A stretch of 10,554 nucleotides of DNA from Candidatus Stercoripulliclostridium pullicola (lineage in GTDB: Bacteria; Bacillota; Clostridia; Christensenellales; DTU072): positions 1 to 10,554 of the forward strand of contig JADINF010000107.1 of assembly GCA_017694145.1 (NCBI GenBank), read 5' to 3'. Position 1 is the first letter of the stretch. Each line of letters starts with the position of its first letter. Made by a program: the position numbers and the translations under genes. Shown piece after piece: positions 1-7,398 of this stretch. Under the pieces are notes generated by a model that saw only the letters and a list, made by a program, of their open reading frames with translations, had not been told where the DNA came from and did not search any database.

Positions 1-842
1 CTACGGTATACGAAAGCTATATCACGTTCAGCGTAAGCGGCGGCACGCTCGCCGCGGCGAGGACGGCGGCGGAACTTATGTACGAGACCGGCGCCGAGCT
101 TACTTCGCTTATAGAGGAAGCGGGCGCGGACGCGGTGCTTGCGGCTATAGGTTTCGGCGGCGAACGCTTCGATAACGCCGAACTCGTAGAGTTCCTGCTC
201 TCGGCGGGTATAGCTCCCGACGAGCTCGCGGGGGCGGAAGAGGTCAACGACGTTCTCACCGCCGGCGGGAAAATAGCGGAATTCCTGCTGTACGTTTCGG
301 CGGCGGGACTTACGGCTACGGACAATATGCTTTTCGAGTCGCTTGCACGCGCGAACGAAGCTGCCGACGAAACCGAGAAAACCAATTGGACTTATCTCCA
401 TTATATCCGTCTTGCGACCGCCGCGGCGACGGGCGTGGAAGCGGGCTTCGCTTCTTCGGAAATTACCGACGTCAAGACTTTTGCTTCGACGTTCGCGGAG
501 CTCGGCGTGTGCATGGAAGCTCTCGATACTCCTTTTGCGGACGAAGCCGCGCGCGAAGCGCGTAAGTCGGAGCTCAAAGCCCTTTATTCCGAATACGTTT
601 CCGTGATAAAGGAGATGCGCGACCGTTTCGGAAGCGTGACCGACGTCGACGGAGTCAAGGCACTCGGCGCGGAAGATCGCGCTTTACTTAAAGAGTACGC
701 GGGATATCTCGAGAATTTCGATTACGACGCCCTGCTCACCGGCGGAAACGATTTTGTCGGTACCGTGGCGTTGAATATCATATTTAATTTTATTTCCGAT
801 ATGCTCAAGGAAGCTTTGGATTCCGTGGGCTCTGTCGGTTGA
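1..842 (+). CDS. Unrecognised acidic helical protein, 3' end (partial)
   Basis: The reading frame is open from the window edge (first full codon at base 3) to a TGA at 840-842, so about 279 C-terminal residues are seen and the true start lies upstream; the first ATG in frame at 78 need not be a start. I do not recognise the family. The visible part is rich in Ala, Glu, Asp and Leu, looks mostly helical, and shows no catalytic motif or clear membrane span. A moderately hydrophobic stretch lies near the C-terminus (VALNIIFNFI). It is followed after 9 bases by the ABC ATPase, whose ribosome binding site starts at this gene's stop codon, so the two are very likely co-transcribed. From context it could be a secreted or surface partner or substrate of the FtsX-type transporter; that is inference only. 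Confidence 0.8.
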   Translation, partial: TVYESYITFSVSGGTLAAARTAAELMYETGAELTSLIEEAGADAVLAAIGFGGERFDNAELVEFLLSAGIAPDELAGAEEVNDVLTAGGKIAEFLLYVSAAGLTATDNMLFESLARANEAADETEKTNWTYLHYIRLATAAATGVEAGFASSEITDVKTFASTFAELGVCMEALDTPFADEAAREARKSELKALYSEYVSVIKEMRDRFGSVTDVDGVKALGAEDRALLKEYAGYLENFDYDALLTGGNDFVGTVALNIIFNFISDMLKEALDSVGSVG

Positions 843-851
843 GGAGGGGAT

Positions 852-1613
852 ATGCCCATACTTAAAGCCGTGGAAGTGGTCAAGGATTTCGGGGAACACC
901 GCGTGTTGAACGGCGTGGATCTCGATATAGAGAAGGGCGATTTCGTGTCGATAGTGGGCTCGTCCGGTTCGGGGAAATCGACGTTGCTCACCATTCTCGG
1001 CGGTATCGACAAGCCGACCTCGGGTGCGGTGTATCTGGACGGCGAAAACATTTCCGGAATGAACGAAAAGCAGCTCGCGGTATTAAGGCGCACAAAAGTA
1101 GGATTCGTATTCCAGTTTTTCAATCTCGCGCCATATCTTACCGTGGAGGAGAACGTGCTTCTTCCGATAATGCTGGGCGGCAAGATAACGGCGGAGCACC
1201 GCCAAAAAGCTTCGGAGCTTATGGATTATCTCGGCATAAGCGGCTACAAAGACAAACTGCCTTCCAAAATATCCGGAGGCGAGCAGCAGCGCGTGGCGAT
1301 AGCGAGAGGGCTGATATTCGATCCCGAAGTCATATTGCTCGACGAGCCTACGGGCAACCTCGACAGCCGCAACAGCCTCGAAATAATGAAACTTCTTCGC
1401 AAAATAAACGAGGAAATGAAAACTACTATCGTGCAGGTGACGCACTCCGAATTCAACGCGGGCTTCGGCAACGTCACGATAACGATAAAAGACGGCAAGA
1501 TAATAAGAACGGATAAAGAGCCTTCCGGTTACGTGTACGCCGAGGAAACCGCCGAAGCGACAGAGGAAGAAAGCGCGGAAAGGATATCCGACGGCGCGGA
1601 CACGGAAGAATAA
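852..1613 (+). CDS. ABC transporter ATP-binding protein, LolD/MacB type
   Basis: A 253-residue cytoplasmic ATPase that should power the FtsX-type permease encoded next. All nucleotide-binding motifs are present in order: Walker A GSSGSGKST at residues 36-44, Q-loop Gln88, signature SGGEQ at 141-145, Walker B VILLDE at 160-165, D-loop around Asp171 and the switch His198. DEPTGNLD followed by S-R-N-S and the IVQVTHS segment are typical of the LolD/MacB/FtsE subfamily, whose members drive mechanotransmission or release of lipoproteins, peptides or antimicrobials rather than classical uptake. Residues from about 225 to the end form an acidic Glu/Ala/Thr/Asp tail beyond the usual domain of about 220-230 residues. 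The start is set by a strong GAGGAGG site at 841-847, four bases before ATG. The substrate cannot be read from the sequence. Confidence 0.95.
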   Translation: MPILKAVEVVKDFGEHRVLNGVDLDIEKGDFVSIVGSSGSGKSTLLTILGGIDKPTSGAVYLDGENISGMNEKQLAVLRRTKVGFVFQFFNLAPYLTVEENVLLPIMLGGKITAEHRQKASELMDYLGISGYKDKLPSKISGGEQQRVAIARGLIFDPEVILLDEPTGNLDSRNSLEIMKLLRKINEEMKTTIVQVTHSEFNAGFGNVTITIKDGKIIRTDKEPSGYVYAEETAEATEEESAERISDGADTEE

Positions 1614-1637
1614 GAGTGAGCGGCAGGGCGTAAGCGG

Positions 1638-4169
1638 ATGAAAGCGTTTATTCGGCACATTTTAAGAAGCGCGGACGGTAACAAAGGTCAAATGGCGGTG
1701 ATAGTATTGACTATCGCCGTGGTTACCGCTATGATATTCGCGGCTTTTTCGATGTACGACGTCTTTTTTAACGTAAATATCGCCGAATACGACAGAGTTG
1801 CGGACGGCGCGGACATGCTTCTCGGAACGAACAACGGTACGACCGAATTTTTCAGCAGGGCGCGCGTTCAGCGCGTGATAGATTCGGAGCCCGAAGGCGA
1901 AGTCACCGAGGTGATGTACTTTGCCAAAATAAACACCATACTCAAAACGGAAGAACACTCGAGGACGGTTCTCGTGGAAGCCACCGATCTCGAAGAATAC
2001 CTCGCGGCGCACGAATTGCGCTTCGTGGAAGAATTCACCGCCGAAACGGAGGGCGCGGACGTCAAATTCGAAGAAGCGGGCGGCTACAGCTCCGTAATAA
2101 TAGGTAAGAGCTTCGCCGAAGCCAATTCGCTCAAGGCGGGCGATCTCGTAGAAATATACCTTCCCACTTACGACAGCTATACCGAAGTGCTCGTAAGGTA
2201 CGTTGCGGTCAACGAAGGAATATTCTCGTCGAGCGCGGACGTCAACGTGCTCGTCGATTTCGCGGCGGTAGGCAATCTCGGACAGGTCAGCGCCGCGTAT
2301 ATATCTTTTTCCGATCCCGCGCTTTTCGAGAAATACGAAGCGCTTTTCGCGGAGTATTTCCCCGCCATAGACTGCACCGAAGGCAATAACCTCACGGGCG
2401 TTCTCGATATTGTAAGGAACAATACTCTGCTCCTCTCGGTGGGACTTATTTTCCTCATCGCGACGATGATGCTTATACTGTATACTTCCTATGTGATCAT
2501 CGCCCGTAACCGTATGCACGAAATGGTCGTCTTCAAGGCGGCGGGCGCGACTCCCGCGCAGGTAGCGGGCATCATGTTCGGGGAAGTAATGTTCTACGCT
2601 TTGATAGGCGGAGCGATAGGGCTTCTCCTAGGCAGAACGGCTATGGGTATAGCCGTAAAAGCGCTTCTGCCGCTCGCCGAGCACGCCGTGACGTATCCTT
2701 TCTGGAAATATCTCGTATCTTTCATAATCGCCGTTATGGTTACCGTAGCGGCGACTTCGGTGCCCGTAATGTCGGTAAGCCGTAAAACGATAAGAGAACT
2801 TACGGGCGACGCTTTCAAGCTCGTCAAGAGGGTAAGACCGATAGTGCTTCTCATAAGCACGGTGTTGCTGGCAGCCGCCGCCGTGGCTTACGCGCTCACC
2901 AAAGGCATAGCCCTTGCGGCTGTTTCGATAGTGTTGCTCGTGGCTACGGTATTCTGGGCTTACTGCGCGGTGTATTACGCCGTGAAACTCATCGGCGCGG
3001 CGTTTACGAAGATATCCGGCGGCGGTCCTGCGTATTTGGCAGGTCTGGGAGTGACCAGAAACAACGCAATGCACACGGTGACGACCCTTATCGCGGTGGT
3101 AGTCACGTTCGCTTTCCTCATCTCCGAAGTGGTGAGCCTCGTGCAGACTGCGATAGTGCCCTTCCGTTCCCGTTACGACGCGGACGTCGTCGTGACGGTA
3201 AACGACGGCACCGGGAATTATACTTACGACGATATCCGAGGGATAGTGCTTTCCACCGACGGCATAGAATGGGCGGGCTATTTCAATTCGCAGGATTATC
3301 TCCTTGCCGACGGCGAAACGGAATGGACGATCTACGGCGTGTCCGATATAACCACTTTAAGACATTGCACGTCCGGGCTTACGGCGGAAGCAGTAGAGCT
3401 TTTCGAATCGACGGAAAACCCGATAGTGCTTTCCAACGATATGATGTTGCGCCTGGATCTCGCCATAGGCGACGAGGTAAGTTTCAATCCCGACTCTCCC
3501 GATTACGGCAACGAAACCCACACGTTCACCGTGGTAGGAGTGGACTATACCGTCAGCGAGTACGACCGCGTGGGGTATTGTCGGTTCGATTTTATATCGA
3601 TAATGAAGAATTCCGCTCAATACCTTGCGGGTATCGAGGAAGGCGCGGACGCTACGGAAGTTTTCGTCGAGCTCCGCGAACGCATCGAAAATACCGCTAT
3701 CCCGCTTGCGTACGCCCTCGAATTCGACGAATGGGCTTACGCCGCGACGAGGAACCTGAGCGGCGTGAGCACTCTTCTCACCTTGTTGCAGATAATGGTA
3801 TACGTTGTCGCCGCGATAGGCGTGGTCAACGTTTCGATAGTCACTTTCTACGACAGAAGGGCGGAATTCAGACTTCTGAAAGTGGCGGGCATGTCATCGG
3901 CGGGCTTTATGCGTTACGCCGTGTGCGAAGGTCTGGTCGCGGCTGTGGCGGGGTGTCTGCTCGGCGTCGTCGCGGGCTACGCCGTCAACCTGCTCGTTCC
4001 GTCGCTCGGCTCCATAATAAGCAAATATATGTCTCTCGATCCTTTCCCGCTCGCGCTTGTCGCGATAGCCTGCGGCGCGTTCGCGCTTTTCACGGCGTTC
4101 TGGACGAGCATCGCCGCCGTGAACAGAAAGATCAACCTTACTTCCGTCAACGAAAGGAACGGCGTCTGA
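1638..4169 (+). CDS. ABC transporter permease with two FtsX/MacB-type modules
   Basis: An 843-residue integral membrane protein, the permease partner of the preceding ATPase (24-base gap). About ten hydrophobic segments can be read, near residues 19-41, 262-288, 310-334, 356-378, 400-419, 423-449, 479-503, 711-735, 759-785 and 803-827. Two large soluble regions, about 45-260 and 505-710, should lie outside the membrane. This is the duplicated layout of one helix, an extracellular domain, then three helices, joined by a two-helix linker. The cytoplasmic coupling segment after the second helix of each module is recognisable in both copies (VFKAAGATPAQV at 298-309; LLKVAGMSSAGFM at 746-758). One fused chain thus replaces two half-size permeases. 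The family moves lipoproteins, peptides or antimicrobials, or transmits force across the membrane; substrate unknown. The ribosome binding site is weak (AGGG at 1625-1628). ATG 1638 is chosen because a short basic segment and the first helix follow directly. Confidence 0.93.
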   Translation: MKAFIRHILRSADGNKGQMAVIVLTIAVVTAMIFAAFSMYDVFFNVNIAEYDRVADGADMLLGTNNGTTEFFSRARVQRVIDSEPEGEVTEVMYFAKINTILKTEEHSRTVLVEATDLEEYLAAHELRFVEEFTAETEGADVKFEEAGGYSSVIIGKSFAEANSLKAGDLVEIYLPTYDSYTEVLVRYVAVNEGIFSSSADVNVLVDFAAVGNLGQVSAAYISFSDPALFEKYEALFAEYFPAIDCTEGNNLTGVLDIVRNNTLLLSVGLIFLIATMMLILYTSYVIIARNRMHEMVVFKAAGATPAQVAGIMFGEVMFYALIGGAIGLLLGRTAMGIAVKALLPLAEHAVTYPFWKYLVSFIIAVMVTVAATSVPVMSVSRKTIRELTGDAFKLVKRVRPIVLLISTVLLAAAAVAYALTKGIALAAVSIVLLVATVFWAYCAVYYAVKLIGAAFTKISGGGPAYLAGLGVTRNNAMHTVTTLIAVVVTFAFLISEVVSLVQTAIVPFRSRYDADVVVTVNDGTGNYTYDDIRGIVLSTDGIEWAGYFNSQDYLLADGETEWTIYGVSDITTLRHCTSGLTAEAVELFESTENPIVLSNDMMLRLDLAIGDEVSFNPDSPDYGNETHTFTVVGVDYTVSEYDRVGYCRFDFISIMKNSAQYLAGIEEGADATEVFVELRERIENTAIPLAYALEFDEWAYAATRNLSGVSTLLTLLQIMVYVVAAIGVVNVSIVTFYDRRAEFRLLKVAGMSSAGFMRYAVCEGLVAAVAGCLLGVVAGYAVNLLVPSLGSIISKYMSLDPFPLALVAIACGAFALFTAFWTSIAAVNRKINLTSVNERNGV

Positions 4170-4243
4170 CGGATACGTCCTATCTTTGCTCCCGTCGCGG
4201 TGCGTGCGAAGGCTTTCGGCTATTTTTTGTATTAAAGAATATT

Positions 4244-4278
4244 AAATCGCGCTATTTAATTGCAAGCGCGATTTTTTT
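4244..4278 (+). terminator. Intrinsic terminator after the ABC transporter operon
   Basis: A perfect 10-bp inverted repeat (AAATCGCGCT at 4244-4253, AGCGCGATTT at 4265-4274) encloses an 11-base loop and runs into seven T residues at 4272-4278. It lies 75 bases after the permease stop and before the tyrS promoter, so it should end the transporter transcript. The T tract is on the + strand; the A residues at the left arm are too few to suggest a strong bidirectional function. Confidence 0.85.
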
Positions 4279-4303
4279 GTGATAAACTTTGTAAATATAT
4301 AAT
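4275..4303 (+). promoter_or_regulatory. Candidate sigma-A promoter of the tyrS operon
   Basis: A perfect -10 hexamer TATAAT lies at 4298-4303 in an AT-rich stretch (4291-4310), placing the transcript start near 4310. The -35 element is poor: TTTTGT at 4275-4280 has the ideal 17-base spacing, while TTGTGA at 4277-4282 is only 15 bases away. Either one sits in the T tract of the preceding terminator, so terminator and promoter share bases. The implied leader is only about 35 bases, leaving no room for a T-box riboswitch. Confidence 0.5.
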
Positions 4304-4315
4304 TATTATTTCGGC

Positions 4316-4331
4316 GGCGCGTGAACGCGCC
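4316..4331 (+). promoter_or_regulatory. GC hairpin in the tyrS leader, next to the ribosome binding site
   Basis: GGCGCG (4316-4321) and CGCGCC (4326-4331) form a perfect 6-bp GC stem closed by a TGAA loop. It lies a few bases after the predicted transcript start and ends one base before the Shine-Dalgarno sequence GGGAGGA (4333-4339). It could protect the 5' end of the mRNA or modulate initiation. There is no T tract, so it is not a terminator. The function is inferred; the base pairing is seen directly. Confidence 0.55.
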
Positions 4332-4344
4332 CGGGAGGAACGCA

Positions 4345-5583
4345 ATGGCGCAAAACATTATGGATATTTTGAGAGAACGCGGCTTCATCAAGCAGACCGT
4401 TTACGAAGACGAGCTCTATGAACTGCTCGGCAAGCAAAGCGTTCCTTTTTATATAGGCTTCGACCCCACGGCGGACAGCCTTCACGTCGGTCATTTCCTC
4501 GTACTGATGGCGATGAGCCACATGCAACGCGCGGGACATAAGCCCGTAGTTTTGTTGGGCGGCGGCACCGGCATGATAGGCGATCCGTCCGGCAGAACGG
4601 ATATGCGCTCGATGATGACGAAGGAAACCGTCGCGCACAACGTCCAATGTTTCCGCGAGCAGATGTCGAGGTTTTTCAGCTTCGAAGGCGAAAACGGCGC
4701 GATAATGGCGGATAACGGCGATTGGTTGCTCGACCTCAATTACGTAGACTTCTTGCGCGAAGTGGGTTCGGTATTCACCGTGAACCGTATGCTTACCGCG
4801 GAATGCTTCAAAACGAGAATGGAGAAGGGACTTTCCTTCCTCGAATTCAACTATATGCTGATGCAGGCGTACGACTTCCTCGTATTGTACAGGAAGTACG
4901 GCGTGGTGCTCGAATGCGGCGGCGACGATCAATGGTCGAATATGCTCGCGGGCGTCGATCTCATAAGGCGCAAAGAGCAGGTCCCCGCATACGCGATGAC
5001 TTTCTCGCTCCTTCTTACATCCGAAGGGAAAAAGATGGGCAAGACGATGAAAGGCGCGCTGTGGCTCGACAAGAACAAGACTTCGCCTTACGAATTCTAT
5101 CAATACTGGCGCAACGTGGACGACAACGACGTCGAGAAATGTCTGGGCTTCCTTACCTATCTTCCCATGGACGAGATCCGCGCGATGTGCGCGTGCTATA
5201 CCGTGGACGAGAACGGCGTCAAACGCTTCGACGGCAGGATCAACGAAGCGAAAGCCCGCCTCGCGTACGAAGTGACGAAGATAGTCCACGGCGAAGAGGA
5301 AGCGGCGCTTGCCGACAAGCAGGCAAAAGCGGCGTTCGGCGGCGGCGGGGATATGCCGGAGGGCACGATTTCCGCGGGAACGGTAAAAGTGGCGGACGCG
5401 CTCGTCGAGCTCGGACTCGCGGCGTCGAAAGGAGAAGCCAAACGACTTATCGAAGGCGGCGGCATAAGGCTCAACGACGTAAAGGTCGCTGGCTTCGACG
5501 CGGAGATACCCGCGGAGCTTCTCAAAGAAGGCTTCGTCATGCACAAGGGTAAGAAACAACACGTCAAGGTCACCGTTAAATAA
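4345..5583 (+). CDS. tyrS: Tyrosyl-tRNA synthetase
   Basis: A 412-residue cytoplasmic class I aminoacyl-tRNA synthetase that attaches tyrosine to tRNA-Tyr. The start used is ATG 4345, five bases after GGGAGGA (4333-4339). An in-frame GTG at 4321 would add eight residues but lies inside the leader hairpin and lacks a ribosome binding site. From ATG 4345 the nucleotide-binding HIGH motif reads HVGH at 47-50, with the tyrosine-pocket segment Y-I-G-F-D-P at 36-41. The second signature is KMGKT at 230-234, the same numbering as the KFGKT of the Geobacillus enzyme. A C-terminal S4 RNA-binding domain covers about residues 345-410. The length is normal and no key residue is missing. It is first in an operon with the YigZ-family gene, which starts on the last base of its stop codon. 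No T-box is visible although many clostridial tyrS genes have one. Confidence 0.97.
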   Translation: MAQNIMDILRERGFIKQTVYEDELYELLGKQSVPFYIGFDPTADSLHVGHFLVLMAMSHMQRAGHKPVVLLGGGTGMIGDPSGRTDMRSMMTKETVAHNVQCFREQMSRFFSFEGENGAIMADNGDWLLDLNYVDFLREVGSVFTVNRMLTAECFKTRMEKGLSFLEFNYMLMQAYDFLVLYRKYGVVLECGGDDQWSNMLAGVDLIRRKEQVPAYAMTFSLLLTSEGKKMGKTMKGALWLDKNKTSPYEFYQYWRNVDDNDVEKCLGFLTYLPMDEIRAMCACYTVDENGVKRFDGRINEAKARLAYEVTKIVHGEEEAALADKQAKAAFGGGGDMPEGTISAGTVKVADALVELGLAASKGEAKRLIEGGGIRLNDVKVAGFDAEIPAELLKEGFVMHKGKKQHVKVTVK

Positions 5584-6212
5584 TGAGGGAATATCTCAGC
5601 GTAAGCGGAGAAACCGTAACGGAATCCGAAATATCGCGGAGTAAATTCATAACCCACCTCACGGCAGTCGAAAACGTGGACGAGGGCTTGAAATACCTTG
5701 CGGCGATAAGAAAGAAATATTCCGACGCCACACATAACTGCTATGCGGTCATAGGCTCGCCCGAAAGCAACGAATTCAAATTCGGCGACGACGGGGAGCC
5801 GTCGGGGACGGCGGGTCAGCCCATACTCAACGCGCTTGTAAAGAACGGTCTTTACTGCGTGTGCGCGGTGGTGACGAGGTATTTCGGCGGGATAAAGCTC
5901 GGAGCGGGCGGACTCGTGCAGGCGTATTCCGGAGCGGCTTCCGGGGCGGTGCGCGCTTCCGAGATAACGCGCTATAAATATTCGGTTGTCTACGTTGCGG
6001 AGCTCGCTTATCCGGCGTACGGCGCGGTTGCCAATTTCCTTGCGGAGAGCGGCGCGGTCGTTACGGACGTCGAATATTCGGACGGCGTGAAAGTGACTTT
6101 CGCCGTTCCGGAGGAGAACGCCGCGGCTACCGAGAAAAAACTTGCGGAACTCACTTCGGGCGAAGCGAGATACGCGATAAAAGACAAAAAATACATTTCA
6201 TATAAGAGGTAA
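5583..6212 (+). CDS. YigZ/IMPACT family protein (UPF0029)
   Basis: A 209-residue protein of the YigZ/IMPACT family. The N-terminal IMPACT domain (about 15-120) has its hallmark segments: SRSKFI at 18-23, HNCYAV at 51-56, DDGEPSGTAGQPIL at 69-82 and TRYFGGIKLGAGGLVQAYS from 98. The C-terminal part (about 135-200) matches the DUF1949 domain, which resembles elongation factor G domain IV. Family members are linked to translation and starvation control (yeast Yih1 and mammalian IMPACT act on Gcn2); the bacterial role is not settled. ATG 5583 overlaps the tyrS stop as TAATG, so translation is probably coupled. No strong Shine-Dalgarno precedes it; AAGG lies about 16 bases upstream in tyrS. Placement between a synthetase and an aminotransferase gene fits a translation or amino-acid supply setting, but that is inference. 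Confidence 0.93.
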   Translation: MREYLSVSGETVTESEISRSKFITHLTAVENVDEGLKYLAAIRKKYSDATHNCYAVIGSPESNEFKFGDDGEPSGTAGQPILNALVKNGLYCVCAVVTRYFGGIKLGAGGLVQAYSGAASGAVRASEITRYKYSVVYVAELAYPAYGAVANFLAESGAVVTDVEYSDGVKVTFAVPEENAAATEKKLAELTSGEARYAIKDKKYISYKR

Positions 6213-6216
6213 TAGT

Positions 6217-7272
6217 ATGAAAATCACATTGACGACTCAAAAAAAGGTTAAGCCCGATTTCACGAAACTCGGATTCGGTAAGTATTTTACCGATCACATG
6301 CTCGTGATGGACTACAAAGACGGCAAATGGCAGGAGCCGGAGATCCTTCCTTACGGCGACTTTTCGCTCGATCCCTCCACCTGCGTACTTCACTACGGTC
6401 AAGGTATTTTCGAAGGGCTCAAGGCGTACAAAGACGCCGCGGGCAAGATCACTATGTTCCGTCCTTACGACAATTTCAAGAGAATGAACAAGTCTGCGGA
6501 AAGGCTTTGCATGCCTACGATCGACGGAGAGGAGATGGTCGAAAACCTCAAGAAACTGATCCTTATCGACCAGGATTGGATACCCACAGCGCCCGGTACC
6601 GCGCTTTACATCAGACCTACGATGATCGCTACCGATCCTATGCTCGGCGTACATCCCGGACATCAGTACCGCTTCTTCATCATACTTTCTCCCGTGGGGA
6701 GCTATTATGCGAGCGGACTCACTCCCACTAAAATAATGGTGGAAGACAAGTACGTGCGCGCGCCTCTCGGCGGCACCGGCGAAGCGAAGTGCATGGGCAA
6801 CTATGCGGCGTCGCTTCTTGCGGGCGACATCGCCAACAAACGCGGCTACGAGCAGGTGCTCTGGCTCGACGCTAAAGAGAAGAAATACATCGAAGAAGTG
6901 GGCGCGATGAATATGTTTTTCGTATTCGACGGCGTGGTCAAGACTCCCGCGCTCGTGGGCTCCATACTTCCCGGCATCACCCGCGATTCCGTCATCAAAG
7001 TTCTCAAGAGCGAAGGTATCCCCGTCGAGGAATGCAGAATAAGCGTCGACGAGATCAAGGAGAACGTCAAGAAAGGCACTTTCAACGAAGCGTTCGGTTC
7101 GGGCACCGCGGCGGTCATCAGCCCCGTGGGCGTACTCGGCATCGACGGCGAAGACGTCGTTATCAACAACTTCGAGATGGGACCTATCACGAGCTTCCTC
7201 TACGACAGGATCACCGGAATACAGTACGGCAGATACGAGGACAAGTTCGGCTGGATAGTTCACGTCAACTGA
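6217..7272 (+). CDS. ilvE: Branched-chain amino acid aminotransferase, type II
   Basis: A 351-residue pyridoxal-phosphate enzyme of fold type IV. It exchanges the amino group between glutamate and leucine, isoleucine or valine and their 2-oxo acids, the last step of branched-chain amino acid synthesis and first of breakdown. Visible motifs are LHYGQGIFEGLKAY in the N-terminal half, the probable PLP lysine Lys191 in EAKCMGNYAAS, EEVGAMNMFFVF with Glu227, LPGITRD, and the phosphate-binding FGSGTAAVISPVG. The EVGAMN motif and length are typical of the type II (eukaryote-like) class; D-amino acid transaminase and aminodeoxychorismate lyase are shorter and lack it. The usual Gly two residues after the lysine is Met here, probably tolerated because this position varies. 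ATG 6217 has an AAGAGG site at 6204-6209 overlapping the yigZ end. It is last in the operon, with a terminator 30 bases on. Confidence 0.95.
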   Translation: MKITLTTQKKVKPDFTKLGFGKYFTDHMLVMDYKDGKWQEPEILPYGDFSLDPSTCVLHYGQGIFEGLKAYKDAAGKITMFRPYDNFKRMNKSAERLCMPTIDGEEMVENLKKLILIDQDWIPTAPGTALYIRPTMIATDPMLGVHPGHQYRFFIILSPVGSYYASGLTPTKIMVEDKYVRAPLGGTGEAKCMGNYAASLLAGDIANKRGYEQVLWLDAKEKKYIEEVGAMNMFFVFDGVVKTPALVGSILPGITRDSVIKVLKSEGIPVEECRISVDEIKENVKKGTFNEAFGSGTAAVISPVGVLGIDGEDVVINNFEMGPITSFLYDRITGIQYGRYEDKFGWIVHVN

Positions 7273-7302
7273 ACCGCGTAAAGGGCGTAATAAGTCAAAG
7301 CG

Positions 7303-7330
7303 AAGCGGAAGGCACTGCCTTCCGCTTTTT
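7303..7330 (+). terminator. Intrinsic terminator of the tyrS-yigZ-ilvE operon
   Basis: A perfect 11-bp stem (AAGCGGAAGGC at 7303-7313, GCCTTCCGCTT at 7317-7327) with a three-base loop ACT leads into T residues at 7326-7330. It starts 31 bases after the aminotransferase stop and directly precedes the next promoter, separating the operon from the sialidase-like gene. Confidence 0.9.
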
Positions 7331-7336
7331 ACGCAC

Positions 7337-7365
7337 TTGCAATAGCGCGCGCGTTCATATATAAT
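7337..7365 (+). promoter_or_regulatory. Sigma-A type promoter of the sialidase-like gene
   Basis: TTGCAA at 7337-7342 and TATAAT at 7360-7365 are separated by exactly 17 bases, close to the consensus. Transcription should start near 7372, giving a leader of about 27 bases that contains the ribosome binding site AAAAGGGA at 7385-7392. The gene is therefore its own transcription unit, possibly continuing into recX. Confidence 0.75.
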
Positions 7366-7398
7366 TGAATAAGAATATAACCGCAAAAGGGATATATC

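Noticed and set aside
4205..4228. A second terminator before 4244, from a weak CGAA/TTCG stem and six T residues at 4223-4228
   Set aside because: The stem is only about four base pairs with no extension, and the perfect 10-bp terminator follows immediately.
3269..4282. A 337-codon plus-strand frame in another phase inside the permease, running past its end
   Set aside because: The product is strongly Arg-rich with no domain, and the overlapped permease frame contains clear transmembrane helices and the second FtsX coupling motif. It also runs into the terminator.
4170..4344. T-box riboswitch upstream of tyrS
   Set aside because: I looked for the T-box sequence and antiterminator. The region holds only a terminator belonging to the previous operon, a promoter and a small hairpin; the leader after the predicted start is about 35 bases.
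4306..5562. A 418-codon minus-strand frame covering nearly all of tyrS
   Set aside because: It is a shadow of tyrS: antisense to a complete synthetase, with no domain and a His/Arg-rich composition typical of reverse-strand translation of GC-rich genes.
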